Shown one piece after another: positions 30,697-39,619 of a stretch of 64,000 nucleotides of DNA. The position numbers and the translations under genes were made by a program. Position 1 is the first letter of the stretch. The number at the start of each line of letters is the position of its first letter. Source of the DNA: Heracleum sosnowskyi (Eukaryota > Streptophyta > Magnoliopsida > Apiales > Apiaceae). The stretch is from positions 85,555,910 through 85,619,909 of the forward strand of contig CM061237.1 of NCBI GenBank assembly GCA_030848705.1, in the 5' to 3' direction. The notes below the pieces were generated by a model. It was not told the DNA's origin. It searched no databases and worked only from the letters and a program-made list of their open reading frames with translations.

Positions 30697-32166
30697 TATT
30701 CTGATGTGTATATGAATTAAAGCGGCAGAATAGAGTGACAAATTGTTTATAAGAAATACACCAGAATATCATATACTAGTTTGTATGAATATGATCGAAA
30801 AAATGCACCTCTTTTTGTGTTTGTTAACTACATGTGTATGAGTTGCTTAATAGTTGTTTTCTTTCAATGCATGTAATGGATTCATATCAACCATCAACTT
30901 GCCAACTTGTAGAATTTTCATTAGATAATTAGTCAACCCTATTCAGGTCAATGGATGCTTCAGTTAGCTGACTTTCCTGGTAAAGGCCTCAATCGTATCG
31001 TAACTACTAAATATGTAAGGTGGGAAGGATCTTACGGGAAAGGCCCTCTTTGGGATTAAAATATGGTCTTATCTATGAGTAAATCTACCCCTACATATAC
31101 ACTACTTAAGCACTATCAGAATTGTAGAAACACCTAACTATCTCTCAGCCTTTTTCATTATATTATATCATCTTAACAAAACATAATTCTATTTCATATA
31201 AATATCCATAAGTTTTTTTTGATGAATATCTATTTTGCTACAAAAATTGTTTATTATTAGAAGTAAAATTTTAAGGTTTAATTTAATGTGTTCATTTACA
31301 TAAATTTATGATTGAGGTTTGATAATCTAAAACGTAAATTTATTATTAAAATTAAAATAAACAAACACAATTTTTATAAGTATTTTCTATTAGTGCAAGG
31401 TTTAGATCATTTAATTTTCAATGATTAACATTTTAATATTTATTCATTAGATATTTTTTTATTCATCCGTGCCTATGTTAGCTAATTAAATGTATTTAAT
31501 TGTTTTAAAATAGCATTATACATGTTTTGATGTATAAATAGAGTTTAAACAAAAGTATACATGAGTAGTGCCTAAGTAGTTGCTCCCACGCTCTAAGGAT
31601 GTAATCATTATCTATTGAACATCTTTTGAAAACAAATAAACACCAATTACTTTTATTTAATTTTTATTGTTTTACTAATCTTTATTCCATTTTTCTTGTA
31701 CATCAATCAAAATTCACCTTTTATTCAATCAATCTATTTTAGATTGATAATTTCCTAAAGTGTCATTTAATTTTCCAAATTGTCCTTAATTAGTTCAAAA
31801 TTTTCAATTATAAAAGGAATATAGCTTATCAATTTAACATAAATATAAAATATGGACAATGTTTTTGGGACAAGTGATAATGGAAATAGTGGATAATAAA
31901 AATGGAAAAATACTAGAGTCCCCGAATTCGTTCACAAACACCACATGTCAAAATCTGATTGAAATTAATTCAATTAATTATGATTATGCATTTACATAAA
32001 TTTCACCAATTAAAACCTCTCAAACGGTCACGTCCACCATGACACATCATTCGAGAACTTAATTTGAAAACGGATCTCTAATATATAGCATTACTAAGAG
32101 AGGTAGTAATACATTACGGTAATAATTAATGTACCCGTAACTTGAAGTTTTCACTTATCTCGCACA
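30697..32166. other. Non-coding DNA upstream of the receptor-like pseudogene
   Basis: Probable promoter region of the RLP up to about 31.1 kb, then AT-rich DNA. I see no gene, LTR or clear repeat here. The SIRE element was inserted at its right end. Confidence 0.4.
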
Positions 32167-32240
32167 GACACTGTTAGGAATATGTTGTTCTTGATGATAA
32201 ACATAAAACACTTAGTAGAATTTGTGTAAAGTTATTTTGT

Positions 32241-32286
32241 AGCTGTCAACGAAATGGCATGCTTTGCAGCATTCCGTTGACAGGAA
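32241..32286 (+). repeat. Inverted repeat in the LTR U3 region
   Basis: CTGTCAACGAAATG and CATTCCGTTGACAG form 14-bp arms with one mismatch around a 13-nt loop. The same structure is at 44346-44391 in the 3' LTR. Confidence 0.75.
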
Positions 32287-32468
32287 GCTCATCAACGAAA
32301 TGAGTGATGTAGCAATTGCACTGTACAATACTTCACAGTTTGATATGCATTTTGTTGTATGTACTAGATAGGTTTTCTAAGTCATGTTGACTAAATAATA
32401 GATAGGCAAAATAGGTTGGTTAATTGTAAATATCTTGTGCCTTGTAATTTTGCCTAAGTGAAGACATG

Positions 32469-32590
32469 TCAACGGTATGAAGATTACTCTGTCAACGGTA
32501 TGGAGTTTACTCATCAACGAAACGAGGGAAACACCATCAACGGAATGAAGAATAAAGCTATCAACGAAACACATCTCCCTGCTATCAACG
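32469..32590 (+). promoter_or_regulatory. Phased array of six TCAACG motifs in the LTR U3 region
   Basis: TCAACG starts at 32469, 32492, 32514, 32537, 32561 and 32585, intervals of 23, 22, 23, 24 and 24 nt, all in one orientation, about 290-410 bp upstream of the TATA box. Flanks vary (GTATG, AAACG, GAATG, AAACA), so the core rather than a long unit is kept. A regulatory role is inference: GTCAAC copies contain the TTGAC core of WRKY sites on the other strand and AACGG copies the MYB3R core, but neither fits all six. Confidence 0.5.
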
Positions 32591-32872
32591 AATCATTATT
32601 GCTTTTCTGAATAGTTGACAAAGTGATAGTGACAGTTTACTGAACAGATCTAAAGGTGATGTGGAAGTGTACTTTGCATTGGAAACCATTAAAATGGACA
32701 TGGGGAATAAGGAAACATCCCAGTTTCCAATTGGGTCTTGGGAGTGATCATAATAAGCATGAAGACAAAAGCAAGGATCTCCAAGGACCACTGGACAAAG
32801 GGATGAAAAGCAAACTATTGGCGGTTACTCATTGTACTTTTAGTGTAGCCAAAAATAGAGTTGTAAACTTGG

Positions 32873-32883
32873 GGATATATAAC
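32873..32883 (+). promoter_or_regulatory. TATA box of the SIRE LTR
   Basis: GGATATATAACC about 320 bp before the LTR end, the best promoter candidate for the genomic transcript; repeated in the 3' LTR near 44978. Confidence 0.55.
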
Positions 32884-33196
32884 CAAGTGTAGCAGTTACT
32901 TTAACAGTAGAGAAGAAAAACAAATAGTTTGTATTAGCTATCCTTGAGAGCATTCTTCTCTACAACCTTGTAACTGAGCAGCTGTGTACTTTTGTATCAC
33001 AGATTATTTCCGCAATAAAAATTACTTCAGTTGGATCATCAAACAATCCAACTGAAATTATTTATGTGCTTGTGATTTTTACTTTAAGTTCAGTTTTTAT
33101 TTGTAAGTTGTTTTAAGTTTAAAGAAATATCAAGAATTGTATTCAACCCCCCCCCCCCCCTTCTACAATTCTGTTAGGTCATTTGGGATTAACAAT

Positions 33197-33208
33197 TGGT
33201 ATCAGAGC
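33197..33208 (+). other. Primer-binding site of the SIRE element
   Basis: TGGTATCAGAGC (initiator Met tRNA), two bases inside the LTR. Confidence 0.95.
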
Positions 33209-33258
33209 GAGCTTCTAACATACAAGAAGTTTAAAGATCAAGACCAAAAACAGAAACC

Positions 33259-35730
33259 ATGGTGAAGAAGGATGCAGGTGTGAAGATACCAGTTCTTGAT
33301 AAGAACAATTACTTTCACTGGAAAGTAAAGATGCATTTACATCTCATGTCTATGGATGAGAGGTATGTAGACTGCATTGAGAAAGGTCCACACGTTCCCA
33401 TGAAGCTTGATTCTAGAGTTGGACTGCCAGATGATGCTCCTGATGTAGAGATTCCAAAACCTGTCTCAGAATGGACTGTTGAAGATGTTGCAGAAGTCCA
33501 TAAAGACAAAAGAACCATGAACATTCTGTTTAATGGTTTGGAGCAAGAGATGTTTGACAATGTCATAAACTGTACAACCTCCAAAGAAGTATGGGACACT
33601 GTTAGAACTCTCTGTGAAGGAACTGAGCAAGTCAGGGAAAATAAAATGCAACTCCTTATACAACAATATGAGCATTTTCATTTTAAAGCTGGTGAAACCC
33701 TAAATGACACGTTTAGAAGGTTTCAGAAGCTTTTGAATGGATTAAAGCTGTATGAGAGGATCTATCAAACCAAGGATTCAAACCTTAAATTTCTTAGAGC
33801 TCTTCCAAAAGAATGGAAGCCTATGACTGTTTCTCTCAGAAACACTCAAGAGTACAAAGACTACACTCTTGAAAGGCTTTATGGAACCTTGAAGACATAT
33901 GAGTTGGAAATGGAGCAAGATGAAGAAATTGAAAAGGTACAGAAGAAGGGTGGATCTATTGCATTGATTGCATCTGTGAACCAACTGGAAGATGACACTG
34001 AAGAAGCTGCAAAGGCCACAACTAGTCGAGCTAGTTGTAGAAGTGATGTTATCAAGGGTAAAGGCAAGATGACAGAAGAAGAAGAACCAGAACCAGCCAA
34101 CTTGGATGACTTAGATGAGATTGATGAACACATTGCTTTTCTGTCAAGAAAATTCTCTAAGTTCAAGTTCAAGAGAAACTCAGAAGCAAGGCCACCAAGG
34201 AGAGACTTTCAACCTAACAAAAGTAACTGGATTGAAAAGTCTAAATCTAAATGTTTCAATTGTGGAATGCTTGGTCACTTTGCTGGAGACTGCAGAAAGC
34301 CCAAGATTGAGAAGGGCAACAGGAAATTTGAACTTGTTGATTATAAAAAGAAATACTTTGAACTTCTCAAGCAAAAAGAAAAGGCTTTCATGTCTCAGGA
34401 GTATGATTGGGCTGGTAATGGTGAAGATTCTGATGATGATGTTGAATATGTCAACTTGGCTCTTATGGCTAACAATCATGAGCAGGAAGCAAGCTCCTCA
34501 AGCAACCAGGTAACAATTACTAATCTTTCTGAGCTTTCTAAAGAGGAATGCGATAGTGCAGTAAATGAAATGTCTACTGTATTATATAATTTACGTGTTA
34601 CTCTTAAATCACTTACCAAAGAGAATTCAAGAATAAAAGAGACTAATTTGCTCTTAAGTGATAGGAATGCAATGTTAGAAGCACAGCTCATTGAATTTGA
34701 GAAAATGAGATGTGTTAGTAGGGATGCTAAGAAGGAACTTGAGAACGTGTTACAAAGGGAAGAAATTCTTAAGACACAACTTGAAATAGAACAAAGTGTG
34801 ATTGCTAAATGGAAAGATGCCAGGAATGTTGCTACCAACATCATTAATGTTCAAGGTATGGAATCTTTCTGTGAACAATCATGGAAAAAGAACAAAGAGA
34901 AACTAGGGTATGTTTGTGAAACCTTAGAATCAGAAACAGAGTCAACAAACAACAATGATCATTTGTTGAAGGTTGATATGTCAACGGAATGCAATGTTTC
35001 GTTGACAGATGAACCATCAACCGATCAGGGTGTTTCGTTGACAGAGAAAAGAAAAGATGAACTCACTAGACTTAATAATAAGTATGGTCCTGTCACCAAG
35101 AACTTTGTTCAAGGTGAGTCTAGTAAATCAAAGAAAGTTGAGAAGCCTGTTGAGAGAGCTAATGTAGGTCACTTGTCCAACAAGCAATTGAAAGATAAGT
35201 TAGAGAATGTTCAAGTTGAGGCTAAGGGAAATAAAAAGAATAACAGGAATGGCAAAGTAGGAATTAACAAACACAACAATTACACACCTGATAAATATGC
35301 TCCTAGAAAGACATGTGTTAATTGTGGAAGTGTTAGTCATTTATCTACTAACTGCAAATCTGTTAAGAAGACTGTTAAAGTGAAAATTCCCAAGCCTGCA
35401 ATGAATAGTTCTATGCCTACAATGCCTGTTATGCCTAACATGTTTGCTCCATATGCACAATTTCAAAATCCATATGCCAGCATGCCATTTGTGTCTAATC
35501 CATACATGAATATGTTTAATGTGCCACAAATGCCATGGAATCTGAATAACATGTTTGTTCCTCCAATTATGCATGCTGTGAATGAAAATGTGAGCAATCC
35601 TCAGAAATCAACACCAAGGATAAAGATTGATTTAAATCAATCTGAGCCCAAGGTGAAAAATGATATAAAAGGAAAAGCAAAGGCTAACAAAACAGGACCC
35701 AAGGAAACTTGGGTACCAAAATCGACTTGA
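33259..35730 (+). CDS. SIRE-type gag protein
   Basis: 823 residues. Gag N-terminus with KNNYFHWKVKMHLHL and the UBN2-type core (VWDTVRTLCEGTEQVRENKM) to about residue 210; acidic linker; CCHC knuckle CFNCGMLGHFAGDC at about 331-344; a coiled-coil-like stretch about 430-530; a linker containing SLT/STE residues coded by TCAACG-type motifs (34981-35041); a second knuckle CVNCGSVSHLSTNC at about 686-699; a Met/Pro/Asn-rich tail ending WVPKST. The stop is TGA at 35728-35730. Two knuckles and a long C-terminal extension match the SIRE lineage. Confidence 0.93.
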   Translation: MVKKDAGVKIPVLDKNNYFHWKVKMHLHLMSMDERYVDCIEKGPHVPMKLDSRVGLPDDAPDVEIPKPVSEWTVEDVAEVHKDKRTMNILFNGLEQEMFDNVINCTTSKEVWDTVRTLCEGTEQVRENKMQLLIQQYEHFHFKAGETLNDTFRRFQKLLNGLKLYERIYQTKDSNLKFLRALPKEWKPMTVSLRNTQEYKDYTLERLYGTLKTYELEMEQDEEIEKVQKKGGSIALIASVNQLEDDTEEAAKATTSRASCRSDVIKGKGKMTEEEEPEPANLDDLDEIDEHIAFLSRKFSKFKFKRNSEARPPRRDFQPNKSNWIEKSKSKCFNCGMLGHFAGDCRKPKIEKGNRKFELVDYKKKYFELLKQKEKAFMSQEYDWAGNGEDSDDDVEYVNLALMANNHEQEASSSSNQVTITNLSELSKEECDSAVNEMSTVLYNLRVTLKSLTKENSRIKETNLLLSDRNAMLEAQLIEFEKMRCVSRDAKKELENVLQREEILKTQLEIEQSVIAKWKDARNVATNIINVQGMESFCEQSWKKNKEKLGYVCETLESETESTNNNDHLLKVDMSTECNVSLTDEPSTDQGVSLTEKRKDELTRLNNKYGPVTKNFVQGESSKSKKVEKPVERANVGHLSNKQLKDKLENVQVEAKGNKKNNRNGKVGINKHNNYTPDKYAPRKTCVNCGSVSHLSTNCKSVKKTVKVKIPKPAMNSSMPTMPVMPNMFAPYAQFQNPYASMPFVSNPYMNMFNVPQMPWNLNNMFVPPIMHAVNENVSNPQKSTPRIKIDLNQSEPKVKNDIKGKAKANKTGPKETWVPKST

Positions 35731-35735
35731 TTTGA

Positions 35736-38700
35736 TTTTATTGTGTGCAGGGAGACAAAAGGAATCTTTGGTACTTGGATAGTGGTTGTTCAAGACACAT
35801 GACTGGTGATTCTACCCTGCTCACAGAGTTTCAGGAAAAAGCTGGCCCTTGTATTGCTTTTGGAGATGACAACAAAGGCTACACTAAGGGATATGGCTTG
35901 ATTTCAAAAGAGAATGTCATCATAGATGAAGTTGCATTGGTGGATGGTCTTAAGCACAATTTGCTTAGTATCAGCCAACTTTGTGACAAAGGATTTTTAG
36001 TTACTTTTTCTAAAGAAGCCTGTGTTGTTTCTAAAGGAGGAAACAACAATGTGGTAATGACTGGATTCAGAAGAGGGAATGTGTACATTGCTGACTTTAG
36101 TAGCACAAATCCAGAAACCATCACTTGTCTTTTCAGCAAGGCAAGCAAGGATGAAAGTTGGCTATGGCACAAGAAATTATCTCATCTGAATTTTAAAGTT
36201 ATGAATGATTTGGTGAGGAAAGATCTTGCTAGAGGAATTCCACAGGTGGAGTTCTCCAAGGATGGTTTGTGTGATGCCTGTCAAAAAGGGAAACAAAAGA
36301 AGGCATCATTCAAAAGCAAGACAGAGTCATCAATTGTCCATCAGCTTGAGTTGCTTCATATGGATTTGTTTGGCCCTGTAAATGTCATGTCTATTTCAAA
36401 GAAGAAATATTGTCTTGTGATTGTTGATGATTTTTCTAGATTTACATGGACTTTCTTTTTGCTCTCCAAAGATGAGGCAAGTGAAATCATTATCAATCAC
36501 ATCAAGATGGTAAACAATCATCCTGACTTGAAAGTAAGAAGGATTAGGAGTGACAATGGGACAGAATTCAAGAATTCAAGCATGAAGATGTTCTGTGAAG
36601 AAAATGGTATTTTGCATGAGTTTTCAGCAGCAAGGACACCACGACAAAATGGTGTAGTTGAAAGGAAAAACAGAACACTTATTGAAGCTGCAAGGACAAT
36701 GCTAGATGAATCAAAGTTACCAACTTATTTTTGGGCTGAGGCAGTTAATACAGCTTGCTTCACTCAGAATATTTCTTTGATTAATCAGGCCAAAGGAATG
36801 ACCCCTTATCAGCTACTCAAAAGAAAGAAGCCACTATTGGATTTTCTTCATGTCTTTGGATGCAAGTGCTTTGTTCTGAGAAATCAAGCTGAGCATTTGG
36901 GGAAATTTGAAGCAAAGGCAGATGAAGCAATATTTGTGGGATATGCAGCAGGGAAAGTCTACAGAGTCTATAATCTCAGAACCAACATTGTTATGGAATC
37001 TGTACATGTTGTTTTTGATGATCTCAAAATTCAAGGTCTCTGTGATGAAGGTTTCCATGAAAGTCTTTCTTTTGAAAATGAGGAAGGAGATCAAGTGAAT
37101 CATGTTAAGGCTACTGAGAAACAGCCTAAAGTTGTTGTATCTAGCACAGATGAAAGCAGCAGTGAAGATGAAATTGATGCATTAAGATTGAAAAGAATAG
37201 CTGCTAGCAGACCAAATGGTCATTTCGTTGACAGTCATGATGGTGGATTTGTTGACAGTCAAAATGAGCGTTTCGTTGACAGTCAAAATGGTAATACCGT
37301 TGACAGTCATAGAAATGCTTCTAGAAGTGATCATTTAGGGACAACAAACTCAGGGGGAGTTTCTCAAGGACAAATATCCAATCAAGGCAATCATGATCAT
37401 GAAGCTACCTCTTCAAGAGAAAATCTACCTCCCTCAAGGAAATGGACTAAAGATCATCCCTTTGAACTTATTATAGGTGATGTTTCTTCAAAAGTCCAAA
37501 CTAGAAGAGCAACTCAAGAAGAATGTCTATATAGCAGCTTTCTGTCTCAAGATGAGCCAAAGAAAGTTGAGGATGCACTTCTAGATCCAGATTGGGTTTT
37601 GGATATGCAAGAAGAGCTAAACCAATTTGAAAGGAACAATGTTTGGAAGCTGGTGCCCAAGCCTAAGGACAGGAGTGTCATAGGCACAAAATGGGTGTTC
37701 AGAAACAAGATGGATGAAAATGGCATAGTCACAAGGAACAAAGCAAGACTGGTTACAAAAGGCTATTCACAGGAAGAAGGAATTGATTTTGATGAAACAT
37801 TTGCTCCTGTTGCAAGACTAGAAGCAATAAGGATTTTCCTAGCCTATGCAGCCCATGCCAATTTCAAAGTCTATCAAATGGATGTGAAGAGTGCTTTTCT
37901 GAATGGGGAATTGGAAGAGGAGGTGTATGTAAGTCAACCTCCTGGTTTTGAAGATGATGATTTTCCAGAATATGTATACTTCCTCCTCAAAGCACTCTAT
38001 GGTTTGAAACAAGCACCTAGAGCCTGGTATGACACACTTTCACAGTTCCTCCTTGAGAATCACTTCACTAGAGGTACTGTAGATAAAACTCTTTTTCACA
38101 GGGTTGTGAATGGCTCTACTATACTTGTTCAAATTTATGTAGATGACATAATCTTTGGGTCTACAGATGTGAAACTTTGTCAAAAGTTTGCCAAGCTTAT
38201 GCAAAGTAAATATGAAATGAGCATGATGGGAGAATTAACTTACTTTCTTGGTCTTCAAGTGAAGCAAGTTAATGAAGGCATTTTCATTAGTCAAACAAAA
38301 TATATTCATGATTTATTAAAGAAGTTTAATTTAATGGAATGCTCTCCTGCCAAAACTCCCATGCCTACTGCCACCAAACTTGAATTGAATACTAAGGAAA
38401 AATCTGTGGACATTTCAGGTTACAGAGGCATGGTAGGCTCACTTTTATATTTAACAGCTAGTAGACCTGATATTATGTTTGCTACATGTCTATGTGCTAG
38501 ATTTCAGGCTGATCCTAGGGAATCCCATTTAGTTGCTATTAAAAGAATTTTTAGATATCTCAAGGGAACACCAAACCTTGGCATTTGGTATCCTAGAGAA
38601 TCTGGCTTTGAACTAATTGGTTATTCAGATGCAGATTTTGCAGGATGTAAAATTGACAGGAAAAGCACAACAGGCACCTGTCAATTCTTAGGAAACAAGC

Positions 38701-39080
38701 TTGTCTCATGGTTCAGCAAGAAACAAAACTCAGTTTCTACCTCCACAGCTGAGGCTGAGTATATTGCAGCTGGAAGTTGTTGTGCACATATTTTATGGAT
38801 GAAAAATCAACTACTTGATTATGGATTAAGAGTTGAGAAAATTCCTATTTTCTGTGACAACACTAGTGCCATTGCCATTACTGAGAATCCAGTGCAGCAT
38901 TCAAGGACCAAGCACATTGACATCAAGTACCATTTCATTAGAGAACATGTTATGAATGGTACTGTGGAGTTACATTTTGTTCCAAGTGAACAACAACTTG
39001 CAGACATCTTTACCAAGCCACTTGATGAATCCACATTCTCAAGATTAGTAAGTGAGCTAGGTATGCTAAATTTCTCTTAA
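35736..39080 (+). CDS. SIRE-type pol polyprotein (protease, integrase, RT, RNase H)
   Basis: Open from 35736, in a different frame from gag and without overlap; there is no ATG at the start, so expression depends on gag. Protease WYLDSGCSRHMTGD near 35770; GAG-pre-integrase LWHKKLSHLNF and CDACQKGKQ; integrase LLHMDLFGPV, RSDNGTEF and RQNGVVERKNRTL; a variable linker at 37150-37480 holding a 24-nt repeat (FVDSQN-type); RT from WVFRNKMDENG with YVDDIIFGST near 38139; RNase H YSDADFAGC, STAEAEYIAAG and DNTSAIA. All visible catalytic residues are present. The bases before it (TTTGATTTTATTGTGTGCAG) resemble a 3' splice site. Confidence 0.94.
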   Translation, partial: FYCVQGDKRNLWYLDSGCSRHMTGDSTLLTEFQEKAGPCIAFGDDNKGYTKGYGLISKENVIIDEVALVDGLKHNLLSISQLCDKGFLVTFSKEACVVSKGGNNNVVMTGFRRGNVYIADFSSTNPETITCLFSKASKDESWLWHKKLSHLNFKVMNDLVRKDLARGIPQVEFSKDGLCDACQKGKQKKASFKSKTESSIVHQLELLHMDLFGPVNVMSISKKKYCLVIVDDFSRFTWTFFLLSKDEASEIIINHIKMVNNHPDLKVRRIRSDNGTEFKNSSMKMFCEENGILHEFSAARTPRQNGVVERKNRTLIEAARTMLDESKLPTYFWAEAVNTACFTQNISLINQAKGMTPYQLLKRKKPLLDFLHVFGCKCFVLRNQAEHLGKFEAKADEAIFVGYAAGKVYRVYNLRTNIVMESVHVVFDDLKIQGLCDEGFHESLSFENEEGDQVNHVKATEKQPKVVVSSTDESSSEDEIDALRLKRIAASRPNGHFVDSHDGGFVDSQNERFVDSQNGNTVDSHRNASRSDHLGTTNSGGVSQGQISNQGNHDHEATSSRENLPPSRKWTKDHPFELIIGDVSSKVQTRRATQEECLYSSFLSQDEPKKVEDALLDPDWVLDMQEELNQFERNNVWKLVPKPKDRSVIGTKWVFRNKMDENGIVTRNKARLVTKGYSQEEGIDFDETFAPVARLEAIRIFLAYAAHANFKVYQMDVKSAFLNGELEEEVYVSQPPGFEDDDFPEYVYFLLKALYGLKQAPRAWYDTLSQFLLENHFTRGTVDKTLFHRVVNGSTILVQIYVDDIIFGSTDVKLCQKFAKLMQSKYEMSMMGELTYFLGLQVKQVNEGIFISQTKYIHDLLKKFNLMECSPAKTPMPTATKLELNTKEKSVDISGYRGMVGSLLYLTASRPDIMFATCLCARFQADPRESHLVAIKRIFRYLKGTPNLGIWYPRESGFELIGYSDADFAGCKIDRKSTTGTCQFLGNKLVSWFSKKQNSVSTSTAEAEYIAAGSCCAHILWMKNQLLDYGLRVEKIPIFCDNTSAIAITENPVQHSRTKHIDIKYHFIREHVMNGTVELHFVPSEQQLADIFTKPLDESTFSRLVSELGMLNFS
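37226..37306 (+). repeat. 24-nt tandem repeat in the pol linker
   Basis: Four units start around 37226, 37250, 37274 and 37298, exactly 24 nt apart, each with TTCGTTGACAGTC or a variant (one TTTGTTGAC, one ACCGTTGAC). They code FVDS or TVDS every eight residues between integrase and RT. Confidence 0.85.
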
Positions 39081-39619
39081 TTATTTTGAGATTTTTGCAA
39101 GTTAAAATGCAGCCAGAAACTTGCTATGTTTTTCTGTGAATTAATTTTCTCAGGAAAAAGTGAAATTTTGTCTAAGTCAAAATTACTATGTCAACGAAAC
39201 GAACCATTTCGTTGACAGTCTTAGCATTTTTCTGGGTGTTTCGTTGATAGCTCTTTTATATCAACGAAACACAGCTTTATCAACGAAATAAGACGGGACT
39301 TTAACCGCCCAATCCTGATTCGTTGATTTAGCGCTTTTAATCTGAACCGTTGATAATTGACACGTCCGTTACCACGATCTGTGCATACACCCCTGTAAGT
39401 ATAAATCATGGTAATTCTTTAAAAGTAACGGTTATATTTTTAAGCCAATCCAGTAATTTACATTTATTATTGGACTCTTTTTATGAGAATTTTTGAGGGA
39501 GTATTTAAGAAATTCTATTTTCTTTATTTTCTTTTTACCTGTTCTCAAAAATTCCAAAGGCTTTTATCTCTTCTTCTCTCTAACAAGCAATTTAGCTCGA
39601 AGCTTTTCTTCACACAACA
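39081..39619 (+). other. Spacer between pol and the env-position ORF, rich in TCAACG inverted repeats
   Basis: Non-coding. TCAACG at 39191, 39261 and 39280 and CGTTGA at 39210, 39242, 39321 and 39348. The first pair is a perfect hairpin (GTCAACGAAA, 7-nt loop, TTTCGTTGAC). The end of the spacer is CT-rich before the ATG at 39620. Confidence 0.65.

Larger units (their letters stand above)
32172..33194 (+). repeat. 5' LTR of the SIRE element
   Basis: 1,023 bp, TGTTAGGAAT...GGATTAACA. It holds nine TCAACG/CGTTGA motifs, a TATA box at about 32875, an AATAAAA signal near 33013 and a C14 run at about 33147-33160. Confidence 0.96.

Noticed and set aside
32377..32892. Small frames inside the SIRE LTR, repeated at 44482-44997
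   Set aside because: They are LTR sequence; the minus-strand one is just the TCAACG array translated, and both copies simply follow LTR duplication.
33147..33160. Poly-C run as a functional element
   Set aside because: C14 versus C12 between the two LTRs is ordinary homopolymer variation or sequencing uncertainty.
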